NCBI RefSeq assembly: GCF_000801955.1
Contig: NZ_JSZO01000002.1
Span: 397,620-461,619 of the forward strand
DNA from: Ralstonia sp. A12
Lineage (GTDB): Bacteria > Pseudomonadota > Gammaproteobacteria > Burkholderiales > Burkholderiaceae
Direction: 5' to 3'
DNA length: 64,000 nucleotides
Positions 51,285-60,499 of the stretch are shown piece after piece. The notes beneath the pieces were generated by a model. That model ran no database searches. It was not told the origin of the DNA and saw only the letters and a list, made by a program, of their open reading frames with translations. Positions within the stretch are counted from its first letter, which is position 1. The number at the start of each line of letters is the position of its first letter. The position numbers and the translations under genes were made by a program.

Positions 51285-51953
51285 CTAGTGATGGTGTTGC
51301 CAGGCATCGGCCAGTAACGCCGTCACTTCACTGTCTTCGGTCTGATCGAAATTGCCGTAGTACTGGCCGACGGCCTGGAAGCTGAAGTCGGGCGCGACGA
51401 TGAGGCAGAGGCCGTCATCCACCTCGGTGCGCAGCGCCTGCCAGGTGGTCTCGGGCGCGGTGGGAATCGCCAGCACCACGCGCGCGGGTTTGGCACGGCG
51501 CACGGCAGCCAGGGCTGCGCGCACGGTCGCCCCAGTTGCGATGCCGTCGTCTGTCACGATGACGGTTGCGTCTGCCAGCGGCAATGGTGTGACGCCGTAG
51601 CGTGTGCGACGGCGCTCCAGTTCCGCCAGCTCTTGCGCCATTACCTCGTCAAGGTAGGCCTGCGAAGGCGCAATGGCATCCAGTAGAGAGGTGTTCCATT
51701 CGACGTGCGGCGGTAGGCCCGCGCCGCAATCGGCCAGCGCGCCGAGTGCCAGCTCAGGCTGCCACGGCGCACCGAGCTTGCGCACCAGCAACACGCCGAG
51801 CGTTGCGTTCAACGCCCGTGCAATCTCGTAACCGACCGGCACGCCGCCGCGCGGCAGCGCCAGTACGATGCGCGGTGCGGGCAGGTTGCGCGTTGCGAGT
51901 GCGTCGGCCAATTGTCGGCCGGCATCCGCGCGATCACGAAACGGCGCGAGCAT
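51285..51953 (-). CDS. Phosphoribosyltransferase-family protein
   Basis: This 222-aa protein has the type I PRTase fold, with RIVLALPRGGVPVGYEIARA and the PRPP-binding loop VIVTDDGIATGATVRAAL. The canonical DDx(I/V)xTG is thus intact. Such stand-alone PRTases of proteobacteria have unclear substrates. It converges with fsr. Confidence 0.85.
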   Translation of the reverse strand: MLAPFRDRADAGRQLADALATRNLPAPRIVLALPRGGVPVGYEIARALNATLGVLLVRKLGAPWQPELALGALADCGAGLPPHVEWNTSLLDAIAPSQAYLDEVMAQELAELERRRTRYGVTPLPLADATVIVTDDGIATGATVRAALAAVRRAKPARVVLAIPTAPETTWQALRTEVDDGLCLIVAPDFSFQAVGQYYGNFDQTEDSEVTALLADAWQHHH

Positions 51954-51965
51954 GATGGGACAGTG

Positions 51966-52526
51966 CTAAGCGAACGCGCGCGCGGAGCCGCTGCGGCCCC
52001 ACTTGCGCACACGCAGCGCCGCGAAGATCAATGCGATGCCCCACAGGATGGCCCACACGCCGATCCACCACAGCACCGCCAGTACACCGGCCTCAGGCCG
52101 CCACAGCAGGCAACCGGCCAGCAGCACACTGGCGATGCCGCCGAGTACCAGCCACCACTCGCCAGAGAGTTCTTCACGTAAGCGCACGGCCACGACAATC
52201 TGCAGCACGCCTTGTGCCAGCAGCCATGCGGCGATGTACAGCAGCAGCCCCAGCGCAGTCACGCCGGGGTTGAACAGCGTCAGGGCCCCCACCGCCACGC
52301 CAAGCAACCCTTGCAGCAGCATCGGCCAGCGCTCATGCCCACGGTGCTGGCCGCCAAAGGCGGTGGCCAGCAGTAGGCACCCCTCCACCAGCGCGTAGGC
52401 ACCGAACACCAGCACCAGTGCAGCCAACGTGGCCGCCGGCGCCATGAATGCGCCAACACCAATCGTCAGTGCACATAGTCCGCGCAGCGCGAGCACCCAC
52501 CACAACTTGGAAAGCGTATGCAGCAT
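51966..52526 (-). CDS. HdeD/DUF308-family membrane protein
   Basis: This 186-aa protein has six predicted transmembrane helices in pairs (WWVLALRGLCALTIGVGAFM, then LVFGAYALVEGCLLLATAF). The HdeD family is linked to acid resistance in E. coli. The ATG at 52526 is chosen because aaggag lies eight bases upstream. It is 12 bp before the PRTase gene and probably co-transcribed with it. Confidence 0.82.
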   Translation of the reverse strand: MLHTLSKLWWVLALRGLCALTIGVGAFMAPAATLAALVLVFGAYALVEGCLLLATAFGGQHRGHERWPMLLQGLLGVAVGALTLFNPGVTALGLLLYIAAWLLAQGVLQIVVAVRLREELSGEWWLVLGGIASVLLAGCLLWRPEAGVLAVLWWIGVWAILWGIALIFAALRVRKWGRSGSARAFA

Positions 52527-52708
52527 GAACAACACTCCTTGGTAGCAAACGAAAAGCGACCGCGCGCCGGGCGCGGCGTGCGATCGCTGATGGTTCCAAG
52601 GTAGTGCAGGGCGCGGCGAGCCTCAATGCGGGCGCGGTCATTTTGTGCGCCTACGGGGTCACTTTTGGCGAATTCCCTCGCGCAATGTGCAGGCGGCGCA
52701 ATACCGCG

Positions 52709-54775
52709 CTACATCTTGATGCTCACGCGTGCCCAGGCGGTGCGGCCGGGCTCGGGAATGGGCGTGCGTGCCGGAAAGCCGAAGCCCGCATCGCCTGCCA
52801 GGTTCAGGTGCTCGGTATAGGCCTTGTTCAACACGTTGTCGACACCCACGGCCACGCGCACCGTCTTGCTGACGGCGTAGCCCGCATGCAGCGACAGCAC
52901 GCCAAAGCCCGCGCTGGGCCCAAAGTCCTGACCGACCACGTTGCCCTGATTCAACGCATAGCGATGCTGTGCCGCTGCCACACGCCACAGGCCACCGGCT
53001 GACCACGGCCCGCGCTCGTACTCCACGCCCAGACGCAGATCCAGCGGCGGCATCTGCGGCAGCGGCTGTCCGGTGTTGCTGTTGCGTCCCCACGCATAGG
53101 CAAGCGCACCGTCAACGCGCCACGCATTGTTCACGCGCCATGTTCCGCCGATTTCGCCGCCGGCAATGCGTGCGTCCACGTTGGTGGCTTGCGACATCGG
53201 CCCCATCATGCCAGGCCGGTAGTTGAAGAGGATGAAGTCGTTGACCACACCCGCATACGCCGAGACCCACGCATCAAACCGCGCGCTCTTGTACTGCGCC
53301 CCCACGTCGAGCTGCGTGGTTTTCTCGGGGCGGATGGCCGAGAACGCGTTGACAGACCCGCTGGGTCCCATGCTCGGTGAGATCAGCTCCCAGTAATCCG
53401 GAAAGCGTTCAGCATGGCCCACGCCCGCGTACAGCGTGGCAGGCACGCCGGACACGTCGTGCTCGTAGCGGACGAATCCGCTGGGCAGCGTGCGCGAGCG
53501 GTCTTCGCCCGCGGTGGGGTTGGGGCGGCTGCCCATCATGCTGCTGATCGACGCGCGATCGTCACGTGCGCTGGCCTGGTCAATGCGCGCGCCGGCAATC
53601 ACACGCTGGTGCTCGGCGGCAAACCAGGTCAGTTCGCCAAAGGCGCCGGTGTTGAAGAAGCTGGCACTCGGCACCCACGCACGCGTGCTGTACGACACCA
53701 TCTCGGTGCCGCTGCGTGAGCGCAGGCGGCTGGTCTGCATGTCCAGACCGGTGACGAACTGCAGCGCATCGGCCCAGCGCAGCGTGGCGGCCACGCGAGC
53801 GCCGACCGTGCGCCGGCCCACGTCGGCAGCCATCCCCATCGGCATGCTGCTCATCGGGTCGGGTTGGCGCAGCGTGAAGTTGTCCATCACGTGGTCGGCA
53901 TTGTTGTAGTAGACCTGGGCCTCGATGCGCTGCAGGACTTCGCCGATGTGCGATTTGTCAAAGCGCAGGCCCACGCTCTCTCGGCGGAAGTGTGCACCGT
54001 CCATGCCGCGTCCGGCATAGCGCGCGTAGCCGTCGCCGGTGCCGGCGGTCAGCTCCAGGCGCGTGTGGTCGTCGGGCGTGAGGCCGAGCGCAGCGTCCAC
54101 ATTCCACTTGTCCCACTGCGAGGGGATGGTGTTGCCGTTGCCGTCTTTGTAGTCCTGCTGGTGCGCGTGGTTGGCGGTGATGCGCGCATAGGCGTCGGGC
54201 GTGCCGGCGGTGAAGTCGGCGTTCTGGTCATTGCGGCCGAAAGACCCGCCGACCACGCTGCCGTCAAAGCGCGTGCCGGGCTCGGCAAAGCGTTTGGTGT
54301 TGCGCTCAAAGAGCACGGTGCCTGCCGAGCCGACCGGCCCGTAGATCACCGATTCCGGCCCTTTGATGACGGTGAGCTTGTCGTAACTCTCGGGCGAGAT
54401 ATACGACGTGGGCGCGTCCATGCGGTTGGGGCAGGCGCCCAGCATCGAGGCGCCGTTGGTGAGGATATTCAACCGCGAGCCGAACATGCCGCGCAGCACA
54501 GGGTCGCCATTGGTGCCGCCGCTGCGGATGGACGTGAAGCCGGGGATGGTCTTGAGATAGTCCGCACCGTCGCTGGCAGGCAGCGGTTGGCGTGGGGATT
54601 TCGGGTTGGTGACGATGGTCAGCGGCGACGACGGCGCGGGTGCAATCACCATCGTGGTCGACAGATCGATCTCAGGCGGCGTGGGTTCTGCCGCGTGCAC
54701 CGCAGACATGGACGACAGCGCGGCAACCGCCAGGGCAATGGCGTGCCGGCCGGAATATGGGTGATCCAGCATCAT
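52709..54775 (-). CDS. oprC: TonB-dependent copper receptor
   Basis: This 688-aa outer-membrane receptor has a signal peptide (cut near residue 28), a plug domain with the OprC signature NPKSPRQPLPASDGADYLKT and GGTNGDPVLRGMFGSRLNIL, and a beta-barrel ending in the TonB-receptor type (AWARVSIKM). Several Met-rich stretches (DPMSSMPMGM, PGMMGPM) suit copper. In OprC a conserved CxxxM site in the plug binds copper, and here LGACPNRMDAP carries Cys and Met in the right spacing. It lies downstream of a DUF2946 gene, a common pairing. Confidence 0.9.
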   Translation of the reverse strand: MMLDHPYSGRHAIALAVAALSSMSAVHAAEPTPPEIDLSTTMVIAPAPSSPLTIVTNPKSPRQPLPASDGADYLKTIPGFTSIRSGGTNGDPVLRGMFGSRLNILTNGASMLGACPNRMDAPTSYISPESYDKLTVIKGPESVIYGPVGSAGTVLFERNTKRFAEPGTRFDGSVVGGSFGRNDQNADFTAGTPDAYARITANHAHQQDYKDGNGNTIPSQWDKWNVDAALGLTPDDHTRLELTAGTGDGYARYAGRGMDGAHFRRESVGLRFDKSHIGEVLQRIEAQVYYNNADHVMDNFTLRQPDPMSSMPMGMAADVGRRTVGARVAATLRWADALQFVTGLDMQTSRLRSRSGTEMVSYSTRAWVPSASFFNTGAFGELTWFAAEHQRVIAGARIDQASARDDRASISSMMGSRPNPTAGEDRSRTLPSGFVRYEHDVSGVPATLYAGVGHAERFPDYWELISPSMGPSGSVNAFSAIRPEKTTQLDVGAQYKSARFDAWVSAYAGVVNDFILFNYRPGMMGPMSQATNVDARIAGGEIGGTWRVNNAWRVDGALAYAWGRNSNTGQPLPQMPPLDLRLGVEYERGPWSAGGLWRVAAAQHRYALNQGNVVGQDFGPSAGFGVLSLHAGYAVSKTVRVAVGVDNVLNKAYTEHLNLAGDAGFGFPARTPIPEPGRTAWARVSIKM

Positions 54776-54847
54776 GAAAAAGACGAAATGGGTGAAGCCC
54801 GCCGCCGCAGTTGCAGCGCGGGCGAGGGTGTCTTGAGATGGGGTGGA

Positions 54848-55264
54848 TCAACCCAGCGGTGGGTCGCGGGCGCGCCGTTGCGGCGCGGGTGTGGCAAAGC
54901 GAGGGGTGAGGATATCCGTTGCGCTGACGCTGCCCAATAGCGCTGGTGCGTTGGGCATGCCGATGTCGAGCGCGGGCGCGATGTCAGCAACGACGATGCA
55001 TGCGCCACAGCATGCCGGCGCCGACATCGATTGCTCGACACGCTTGCGCTCGCCAGGGTCCGACAGCGGAATGATCATCACGCCGGTGCCATGCGCGGAG
55101 CACAGCGTTACCGGCAACTGTTCAGCGTGCGCGCGTGCCGCATGCGCCAGCGGCATCCACGCGGCTGCCAGCAGATACGTCCACAGCAAAACCCACGCAA
55201 CTATGCGCCCACCGGCAAGATGCAGACGGGGTGCGGGTTTCCAATGGATACGGCGGGCGGACAT
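54848..55264 (-). CDS. DUF2946-family protein, copper-associated
   Basis: This protein of about 138 aa has one N-terminal hydrophobic segment (VAWVLLWTYLLAAAWMPLAH). Cysteine motifs follow (LCSAHG, then APACCGACIV), and it has the DUF2946 layout. These proteins are encoded next to TonB-dependent copper receptors and probably help in copper binding or uptake control. The start MSARRIHWKP is a choice by length. No strong ribosome binding site is visible. Confidence 0.75.
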   Translation of the reverse strand: MSARRIHWKPAPRLHLAGGRIVAWVLLWTYLLAAAWMPLAHAARAHAEQLPVTLCSAHGTGVMIIPLSDPGERKRVEQSMSAPACCGACIVVADIAPALDIGMPNAPALLGSVSATDILTPRFATPAPQRRARDPPLG

Positions 55265-55326
55265 CGCGCGAGGATACTGCCTGGCCCGCAATCAACGGCC
55301 GCGCTGCGACGCCGTGCCGCAGCGTG

Positions 55327-55953
55327 TCACGCCAGCCGTGCCAGACCCAGCGACAGGCCCAGGCCGATCAGGATCACGCCGATGACGCGATCGACCATTC
55401 GCTGCCGCGCCAGCAACGAGCGCCGCAGCGCGCCCGACGCAAACACCATCGCCACCAGTGCAAACCACACCGCGTGCGCCACCGACATGAACAACCCATA
55501 GCCAAACTGCGCCACCAGCGGTGTGCTCGGGTCGACGACCTGCGTGTACGTGCTGACCACGAACAGCGTCGTCTTCGGGTTGAGCGCGTTGGTAAGAAAA
55601 CCCATGCGCAGGGCGGCACCGGTCGAGAGCGTTTGGTTCAACGCGTTATTGGGAGACGCCTCACTCGGCAGCAGCGCCTTGGCTGACAACGTCTTCCAGC
55701 CGATCCACACAAGGTAGGCCGCACCGATCAACTTGATGCCCTGCAAGAGCGCCGGCGCGTGCGCAATCAGCAGCCCCACGCCGAACATCGTATAGAACAC
55801 GTGCACCTGCACACCCAATGCAATACCCAAGGCACAGAGCACACCCGCACGCCGGCCATGCAGCAAGCTGTTGCGTGTGACCATGGCGAAATCCGCCCCA
55901 GGGCTGATGACAGCCAGCACGGTGATGACGGCAACGGCAAGAAGTTCGGCCAT
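55327..55953 (-). CDS. LysE-family exporter
   Basis: This 208-aa membrane protein has six helices and the LysE/RhtB signature: AVITVLAVISPGADFAMVTR, LLHGRRAGVLCALGIALG and TNALNPKTTLFVVSTY. It exports amino acids or related metabolites. The start MAELLAVAVI matches the family, and the longer upstream frame crosses the promoter region. It is divergent from a LysR regulator that probably controls it. Confidence 0.88.
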   Translation of the reverse strand: MAELLAVAVITVLAVISPGADFAMVTRNSLLHGRRAGVLCALGIALGVQVHVFYTMFGVGLLIAHAPALLQGIKLIGAAYLVWIGWKTLSAKALLPSEASPNNALNQTLSTGAALRMGFLTNALNPKTTLFVVSTYTQVVDPSTPLVAQFGYGLFMSVAHAVWFALVAMVFASGALRRSLLARQRMVDRVIGVILIGLGLSLGLARLA

Positions 55954-56055
55954 GTCAGGCGCCCGATGGGAAGTGGAGATGCGCCGATTCTGGGCGACAG
56001 GGCCATCGCTGAAAATCGATTTATGATGCTGTTTTTCAGTGAGAAAAACTGACAG

Positions 56056-56922
56056 ATGGCGCTTCCTCCGCTGAATACCCTGCGTGTGTTCGAGGCCGCG
56101 GCACGGCATGGCAGCTTCGTGCGCGCCGCGCAGGAATTGCACGTGACCCATGGCGCTGTCAGCCGGCAGATTCGGCAGTTGGAGGAATCGCTAGGGGTTG
56201 ACTTGTTCGAGCGGCGCAATCGGGCCGTCTTCCTGACACCGGCGGGAGAGCAACTGCGTTTAGCGACTGCCGATGCGTTCTCCATTCTCACAGAAAGCAT
56301 CGACAGGATCGCACGTCGGGCTACGTCTTATGCACTGGTGGTGTCGTGTGAACCGACACTGGCGATGCGCTGGCTGATCCCGCGCTTGTCACGCTTTCAG
56401 GCGCGGCATCCTGCCATTCAGGTGCATCTGTTTGCGGCGGGTGGGCCGATCGATTTCGCGCGTACAGGTGTGGATGTGGCCCTGCGTCGCAATGACTTTG
56501 CTTGGCCAGCACATGTGCACGCCGAGCCGATCTGCGAAGAGTGGATCGGCCCCGTGCATGTGCCACATGCGGATGCAGCTGCGCGCCGACGCTTATTGCA
56601 CACCGCGACGCGCCCCGATGCCTGGCAGACATGGTGGCGCATTAGCGGCACACCGCGCCCACGCGGGCGGTTGCCCGAGGCGCGCTATGAACATTTCTAT
56701 TTGAGCCTGCAGGCCGCGTTGGCGGGGCAGGGTACCGCCATCGCATCGAGGTTGATGGCCGGAGATGACCTGAATGATGGGCGGCTGGTGGCACCCGATG
56801 GTTTCCAGCGTGATGGATCTGCGTACTGCCTGCTGTCGAGCGCGCCAATCACGCCAGATAGCCCGGCCGGTGCATGGCTTGCCTGGCTGCGTGAAGAGAC
56901 TGCCGCCTCTGTATCAGATTGA
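56056..56922 (+). CDS. LysR-family regulator (GcvA-like)
   Basis: This 288-aa protein has an N-terminal winged helix (LNTLRVFEAAARHGSFVRAA, then VSRQIRQLEESLGVDLFERR) and a periplasmic-binding-type effector domain. It is closest in pattern to the GcvA/AmpR branch. It is divergent from the LysE exporter across 102 bp, the usual arrangement for LysR and its target. Confidence 0.9.
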   Translation: MALPPLNTLRVFEAAARHGSFVRAAQELHVTHGAVSRQIRQLEESLGVDLFERRNRAVFLTPAGEQLRLATADAFSILTESIDRIARRATSYALVVSCEPTLAMRWLIPRLSRFQARHPAIQVHLFAAGGPIDFARTGVDVALRRNDFAWPAHVHAEPICEEWIGPVHVPHADAAARRRLLHTATRPDAWQTWWRISGTPRPRGRLPEARYEHFYLSLQAALAGQGTAIASRLMAGDDLNDGRLVAPDGFQRDGSAYCLLSSAPITPDSPAGAWLAWLREETAASVSD

Positions 56923-56930
56923 CGCCGCCG

Positions 56931-57203
56931 TTATGCCGTTGCGTGCCGACCCGCGCCAAGAATGCCGCGGATGGTGGCGAGATACGCCTCGCCCACGGCA
57001 CGGTTGAGCGGCCGTACCCGCGAAGCGCGTTGGTATGGCGGGCGCGTTACGCCGAGTGTGCGGCACACCTCCGACGCGTACGGCCGGCCACGCCCCTCCA
57101 TGCGCATCACGACTTCGCACAAGGCTTGGTCGCTCAGGCGATTACGCAGCCACGCCACGGTTTGGCGGTCGTACTCGTTTTCGATCCGGATCAGGTCGTC
57201 CAT
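56931..57203 (-). CDS. Hypothetical protein under tandem LexA boxes
   Basis: This 90-aa soluble protein (MDDLIRIENEYDRQTVAWLR, then SDQALCEVVMRMEGRGRPYA) has no family I recognise. The central helix-rich part with YASEVCRTLGV could bind DNA. Two consecutive CTG-N10-CAG boxes lie 10-45 bp upstream of the ATG, so it is very likely repressed by LexA and induced by DNA damage. It converges with the LysR gene, eight bases away. Confidence 0.75.
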   Translation of the reverse strand: MDDLIRIENEYDRQTVAWLRNRLSDQALCEVVMRMEGRGRPYASEVCRTLGVTRPPYQRASRVRPLNRAVGEAYLATIRGILGAGRHATA

Positions 57204-57212
57204 GGCGAATAA

Positions 57213-57247
57213 CTGTATAAATGTACAGATACTGTAAATATATACAG
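57213..57247 (-). promoter_or_regulatory. Two tandem LexA (SOS) boxes
   Basis: Box 1 is ctgtataaatgtacag at 57213-57228. Box 2 is ctgtaaatatatacag at 57232-57247. Both fit CTG-N10-CAG with an AT-rich core, and they are spaced 19 bp start to start. They face the minus-strand gene starting at 57203. Confidence 0.88.
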
Positions 57248-57376
57248 TTATTTGTGGATTTCAAGGACGGTGTTGGAAAGTGGTTGAACTTGCTTTTTGG
57301 GGGTGGCGCTGGAGGGGCGAAGGTGTGCGGTGGAGTCGGCTGATGCCGATCTCAGGCTAGGCGTGCGGTGTTGCGC

Positions 57377-57892
57377 TTAGGGTGCGACGTATTCGAGGTA
57401 CAGCACCCAGTGATCTGCATCCATCGGAATGGCAACGGCGCGTTTGGTTGGCCGAGTCACCAGCTGGCTGACGTCATAGGCGAGGCCGCCTTTCTGGGAG
57501 AAGGCATCGCGCAGTGCAGTCTTTTCAGCGCTCGATAGCCATGCGCGGAGGAAGGCTTCGGGAATCGGCTGGCGTTCTGCGTAACGAGGCTGATCGGTGA
57601 TCTCTTTGCCATCGGAATCCTTCAGCGTAACGGCGGCGATCAGCGCCACATAGTCAGTGGGGCGCGGCACACCGCTGTCGCTGGGGTTGCGTTCCGGAAG
57701 CGTGGCGAGTTCAAGGCGGACAGCTTTGGGTTGCGCATTCAAGTGGATGTACTGCGCGAGAGAGGCGGTGCCCGAACTCACATGCGTGTCACTTCGGTCG
57801 CAACCGACGAGGGCTGCCACCATGCATAGCGTAGTGAGCCATCTCAGCTGGCTGTATCGAGAGGCGGTGATGTTCCGTCCAGATGAAGTCAT
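57377..57892 (-). CDS. Putative lipoprotein of the T6SS-associated cassette
   Basis: This 171-aa protein has a signal peptide and lipobox LVGC (Cys31), then a soluble domain (SLAQYIHLNAQPKAVRLELA, ending DADHWVLYLEYVAP). It is the last gene of a minus-strand run behind vgrG. A periplasm-facing immunity or accessory role is possible but unproven. No family is recognised. Base composition is lower in G+C than the flagellar genes. Confidence 0.6.
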   Translation of the reverse strand: MTSSGRNITASRYSQLRWLTTLCMVAALVGCDRSDTHVSSGTASLAQYIHLNAQPKAVRLELATLPERNPSDSGVPRPTDYVALIAAVTLKDSDGKEITDQPRYAERQPIPEAFLRAWLSSAEKTALRDAFSQKGGLAYDVSQLVTRPTKRAVAIPMDADHWVLYLEYVAP

Positions 57893-57914
57893 GGTGCCGC
57901 GAGCGTTGCTGTGC

Positions 57915-58724
57915 CTAAACATCCATGCACTCGCTGATCTCATACTTCGCGTCGAGCACGTGTGCGACTTCAGCGAATGCGGATACGAGTGCACGCGCGT
58001 GCTGTTCGTTCGCGGTGAATGGCAGATCGAATACGCCGATGTACCCAGACCTGTCGTAGATGCTGGGTTGTCCGCCAGCGCCAGACGCTGGAGCTTTGTG
58101 GGACACGTCGAACCGAAATGCAAAATCGCACCCACCCGGCCCCTTTGCTGGATGGATCAACGTGGCCCCAATGTCAGTGAGCGCGCGATGCCGGAAGCGG
58201 AAACTGTCGCCTCCGCATTGGAAACCAGACCATGCACGGTCGTGCGAGCGGAACACCACGAGTACCTCGTCGGAGCAAGGCGGTGGTGTGTCCAATCCCT
58301 CGGCCAACTCATCGGCTGAAACCATCGACGTGTCAGAGCCCGCATTGCTTTCTTCCACGTCAATGTGCTCGGCAAAAACTTTCACCAGCAGGCTGTAGAC
58401 GAGACGCGTTGCATCTTGGCGCCCGTCTTCATCGTCATGGACGATCAACTGCCTGAAGCGCGCTCGCGCCCCGGTCTGCTCCGGCAACTTGATTTTGGGA
58501 GGGGGTGCCGCGGCGGGTGCATTGGGCTGTGTGGGAGCAGCCTTGTTTCGGCGCTCCACTATTCCACCCAGCCAATAAAGCAGCGCCGTCTGCGGGATCA
58601 ATACGGCAACCGCTACCGCAACCAACGTGGCGAAGCCCGCGAGAAAGCCGTACTTCGGGCCGACGCGAGTTGCCACCTGTGCCCCGGCATACACGGGTAG
58701 GGCGAAATAGAGAAGCCAGAACAT
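57915..58724 (-). CDS. Hypothetical membrane protein of the T6SS-associated cassette
   Basis: This 269-aa protein has two N-terminal transmembrane helices (about 2-22 and 26-55), a Pro/Ala-rich linker and a large soluble domain (RARFRQLIVHDDEDGRQDAT ... KYEISECMDV). It is encoded upstream of the lipoprotein by 22 bp. No family is recognised. Its topology fits an inner-membrane partner of a toxin or immunity system, which remains inference. Confidence 0.55.
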   Translation of the reverse strand: MFWLLYFALPVYAGAQVATRVGPKYGFLAGFATLVAVAVAVLIPQTALLYWLGGIVERRNKAAPTQPNAPAAAPPPKIKLPEQTGARARFRQLIVHDDEDGRQDATRLVYSLLVKVFAEHIDVEESNAGSDTSMVSADELAEGLDTPPPCSDEVLVVFRSHDRAWSGFQCGGDSFRFRHRALTDIGATLIHPAKGPGGCDFAFRFDVSHKAPASGAGGQPSIYDRSGYIGVFDLPFTANEQHARALVSAFAEVAHVLDAKYEISECMDV

Positions 58725-58912
58725 CCAGTTGTCCTGTTTAGCTTGCAGATGATGAATGCGATGTGCTGCGCTAGTCGATCATCACGGCGGATCGACGTTC
58801 CACTGCCTGACGGTTTGCTCGTCCGTGCTGGCCTCAAACGCAGGCATGAGATGGCCTTATCGGAAGTACCGCCGCGCGGGCAAGCGTCGCGTTGGGGCGC
58901 GCCCTGCCGTCC

Positions 58913-59179
58913 TCATTCGATTTCTTCGACATAAGCGCCGTCTCGCAAGAAGACACGTAGACGGGTCGGGTGACGGCCATCCCATTCGGCTTCCCCTTTT
59001 CCAAAGTCGAAACTGGAAAAACGATCAGGTTGTCCGCATCGACTGATGATCTGGTCGATGTGTTGGCCGAGAAACTGCGTCGGATGGGCGATGACGTGGT
59101 CGATCGCACTCTCACGACGGATCCTTTCGGTCTTGACTGCGGCGTACGCAGTAAGGAACCGGCGAATCGCGCTGATCAT
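58913..59179 (-). CDS. Hypothetical small protein of the T6SS-associated cassette
   Basis: An 88-aa soluble protein (MISAIRRFLTAYAAVKTERI, then QIISRCGQPDRFSSFDFGKG). No family is recognised. Same strand and composition as its neighbours. It may be an accessory or immunity protein. Confidence 0.5.
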   Translation of the reverse strand: MISAIRRFLTAYAAVKTERIRRESAIDHVIAHPTQFLGQHIDQIISRCGQPDRFSSFDFGKGEAEWDGRHPTRLRVFLRDGAYVEEIE

Positions 59180-59635
59180 TGTTCAACCTCTCTTCAGAAT
59201 TGCGGCCCGCCCGCCATACCCCTCGGTTATCGCGCAGTCTGACGAGCTGGAGAATCTTGAGTTTTGCCGGCGGCGTATTTCAGCATCCACTGAAAGAACC
59301 TCTCCTGAATTGGATCCGACGATATCGCGAGGCTGTGCTACAGCTTTGGATCAGACGGATCGCTATCCCACTGTCAGTTCGTGGAACCGTCATCGGACAT
59401 GACTGCGGACATCACCTCGCCCTGCTGCACTTGTCGACGCGATTGCGTGCAGTCGTGTAGCAAATGGCTGTTGCTCCAGTTGGGGCTGGCGCTGGTGGTG
59501 GTCACGTGTACTCAGGCAATGACTTACGATTGGTCGCTGCGGCCAGGATCGGAGAAAGCGTTGACTGTGCGTGCATGTACTCGCGCCCAGGGCGGTGAAA
59601 TCGCTTGGCATGAAGCCGCCGCCCTGGGTTGACAG
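59180..59635. other. Gap in the cassette without a supported gene
   Basis: These 456 bp have short open frames on both strands but none with a ribosome binding site or recognisable sequence. The region may hold decayed coding sequence. Confidence 0.4.
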
Positions 59636-60499
59636 TCACTTCAAAGCGCTTGGGCTGACGACGGCGTCCCCGCGGTTGATGGCGTTTTCGATCAGGCGTT
59701 TGTTCAGCGCTGCGCGCTTCTTCTTGTCCGCTTCGTGTTCTGCCGTGCTGTTCCAGCCCTTGGCATCACCTTCCTTGAGCTGCTGCGCCAGGTTCTCTGC
59801 GTCGCGCTTGAGTGCGACATCCAGTAGATCGAAATTGAGACGAACGTCATAGCTCAATCCCAAGGTGCCGGCATCCCCCTTGACGCTCAATTGCGCCAGC
59901 ACTCCATCACCGACCCAGCGCCAGATAGGACCTTGCTGCACCACCGCCGGCCAGTCCTCCGCTGGAATCTTGTATGCAGGGTCAATCGTTCGTGGGAAAC
60001 GTCCAAACTGACCGTTCTCATTGAGCAAACTAGACCGCCCTGTGAGCAACACATCCCATTCAGGATCGTAGTACCGCTGCCATTTGCCCCGCTGGAACTG
60101 GGCAATCGTTTGTTCTACCAGGGCTTGCGCCTCGGCATGGGTTTTTATGATCTTATCGTTGAGCAGGAGCGACACAGACTGAACTCGGCGATCCGGAAAT
60201 CTCTTCTCGTCAGCACGCATGGCGAGCGAGAAGATCGGGTGCCACCGAACCTCAAAGCCTTCACGCATGTAGTGCGCAACAACAGCATCCGGCACTGGCG
60301 AAACGCTATAGCTGATATAGCCATCGATATTGTCGGTCGAAAATGTCGGGACGCCTGAAGCACGTGCCGTATCAACGATGTTCTTTCCAAGATCGAACCG
60401 GATTTCTGTCATTCCCTCTCCTGCAGTCTTGCTACAACCCAGCAAACTACCCGCTGCGGGTAGCACGGCAAGCATCATGAAGCGCCGCCGGTTAAGCAT
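59636..60499 (-). CDS. Putative lipoprotein, candidate immunity protein
   Basis: This 287-aa protein has a Tat- or Sec-type signal (MLNRRRFMMLAVLPAAGSLL) and lipobox LLGC (Cys22). Its start overlaps the stop of the 472-aa protein by eight bases, so the two are coupled, the usual relation of a T6SS effector and its immunity protein. If it is the immunity protein, its periplasmic location implies a periplasm- or membrane-acting effector (inference). Confidence 0.6.
   Translation of the reverse strand: MLNRRRFMMLAVLPAAGSLLGCSKTAGEGMTEIRFDLGKNIVDTARASGVPTFSTDNIDGYISYSVSPVPDAVVAHYMREGFEVRWHPIFSLAMRADEKRFPDRRVQSVSLLLNDKIIKTHAEAQALVEQTIAQFQRGKWQRYYDPEWDVLLTGRSSLLNENGQFGRFPRTIDPAYKIPAEDWPAVVQQGPIWRWVGDGVLAQLSVKGDAGTLGLSYDVRLNFDLLDVALKRDAENLAQQLKEGDAKGWNSTAEHEADKKKRAALNKRLIENAINRGDAVVSPSALK

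Noticed and set aside
59180..59635. Several short frames on both strands in the vgrG cassette
   Set aside because: No start context or recognisable sequence. At most these are decayed remains.
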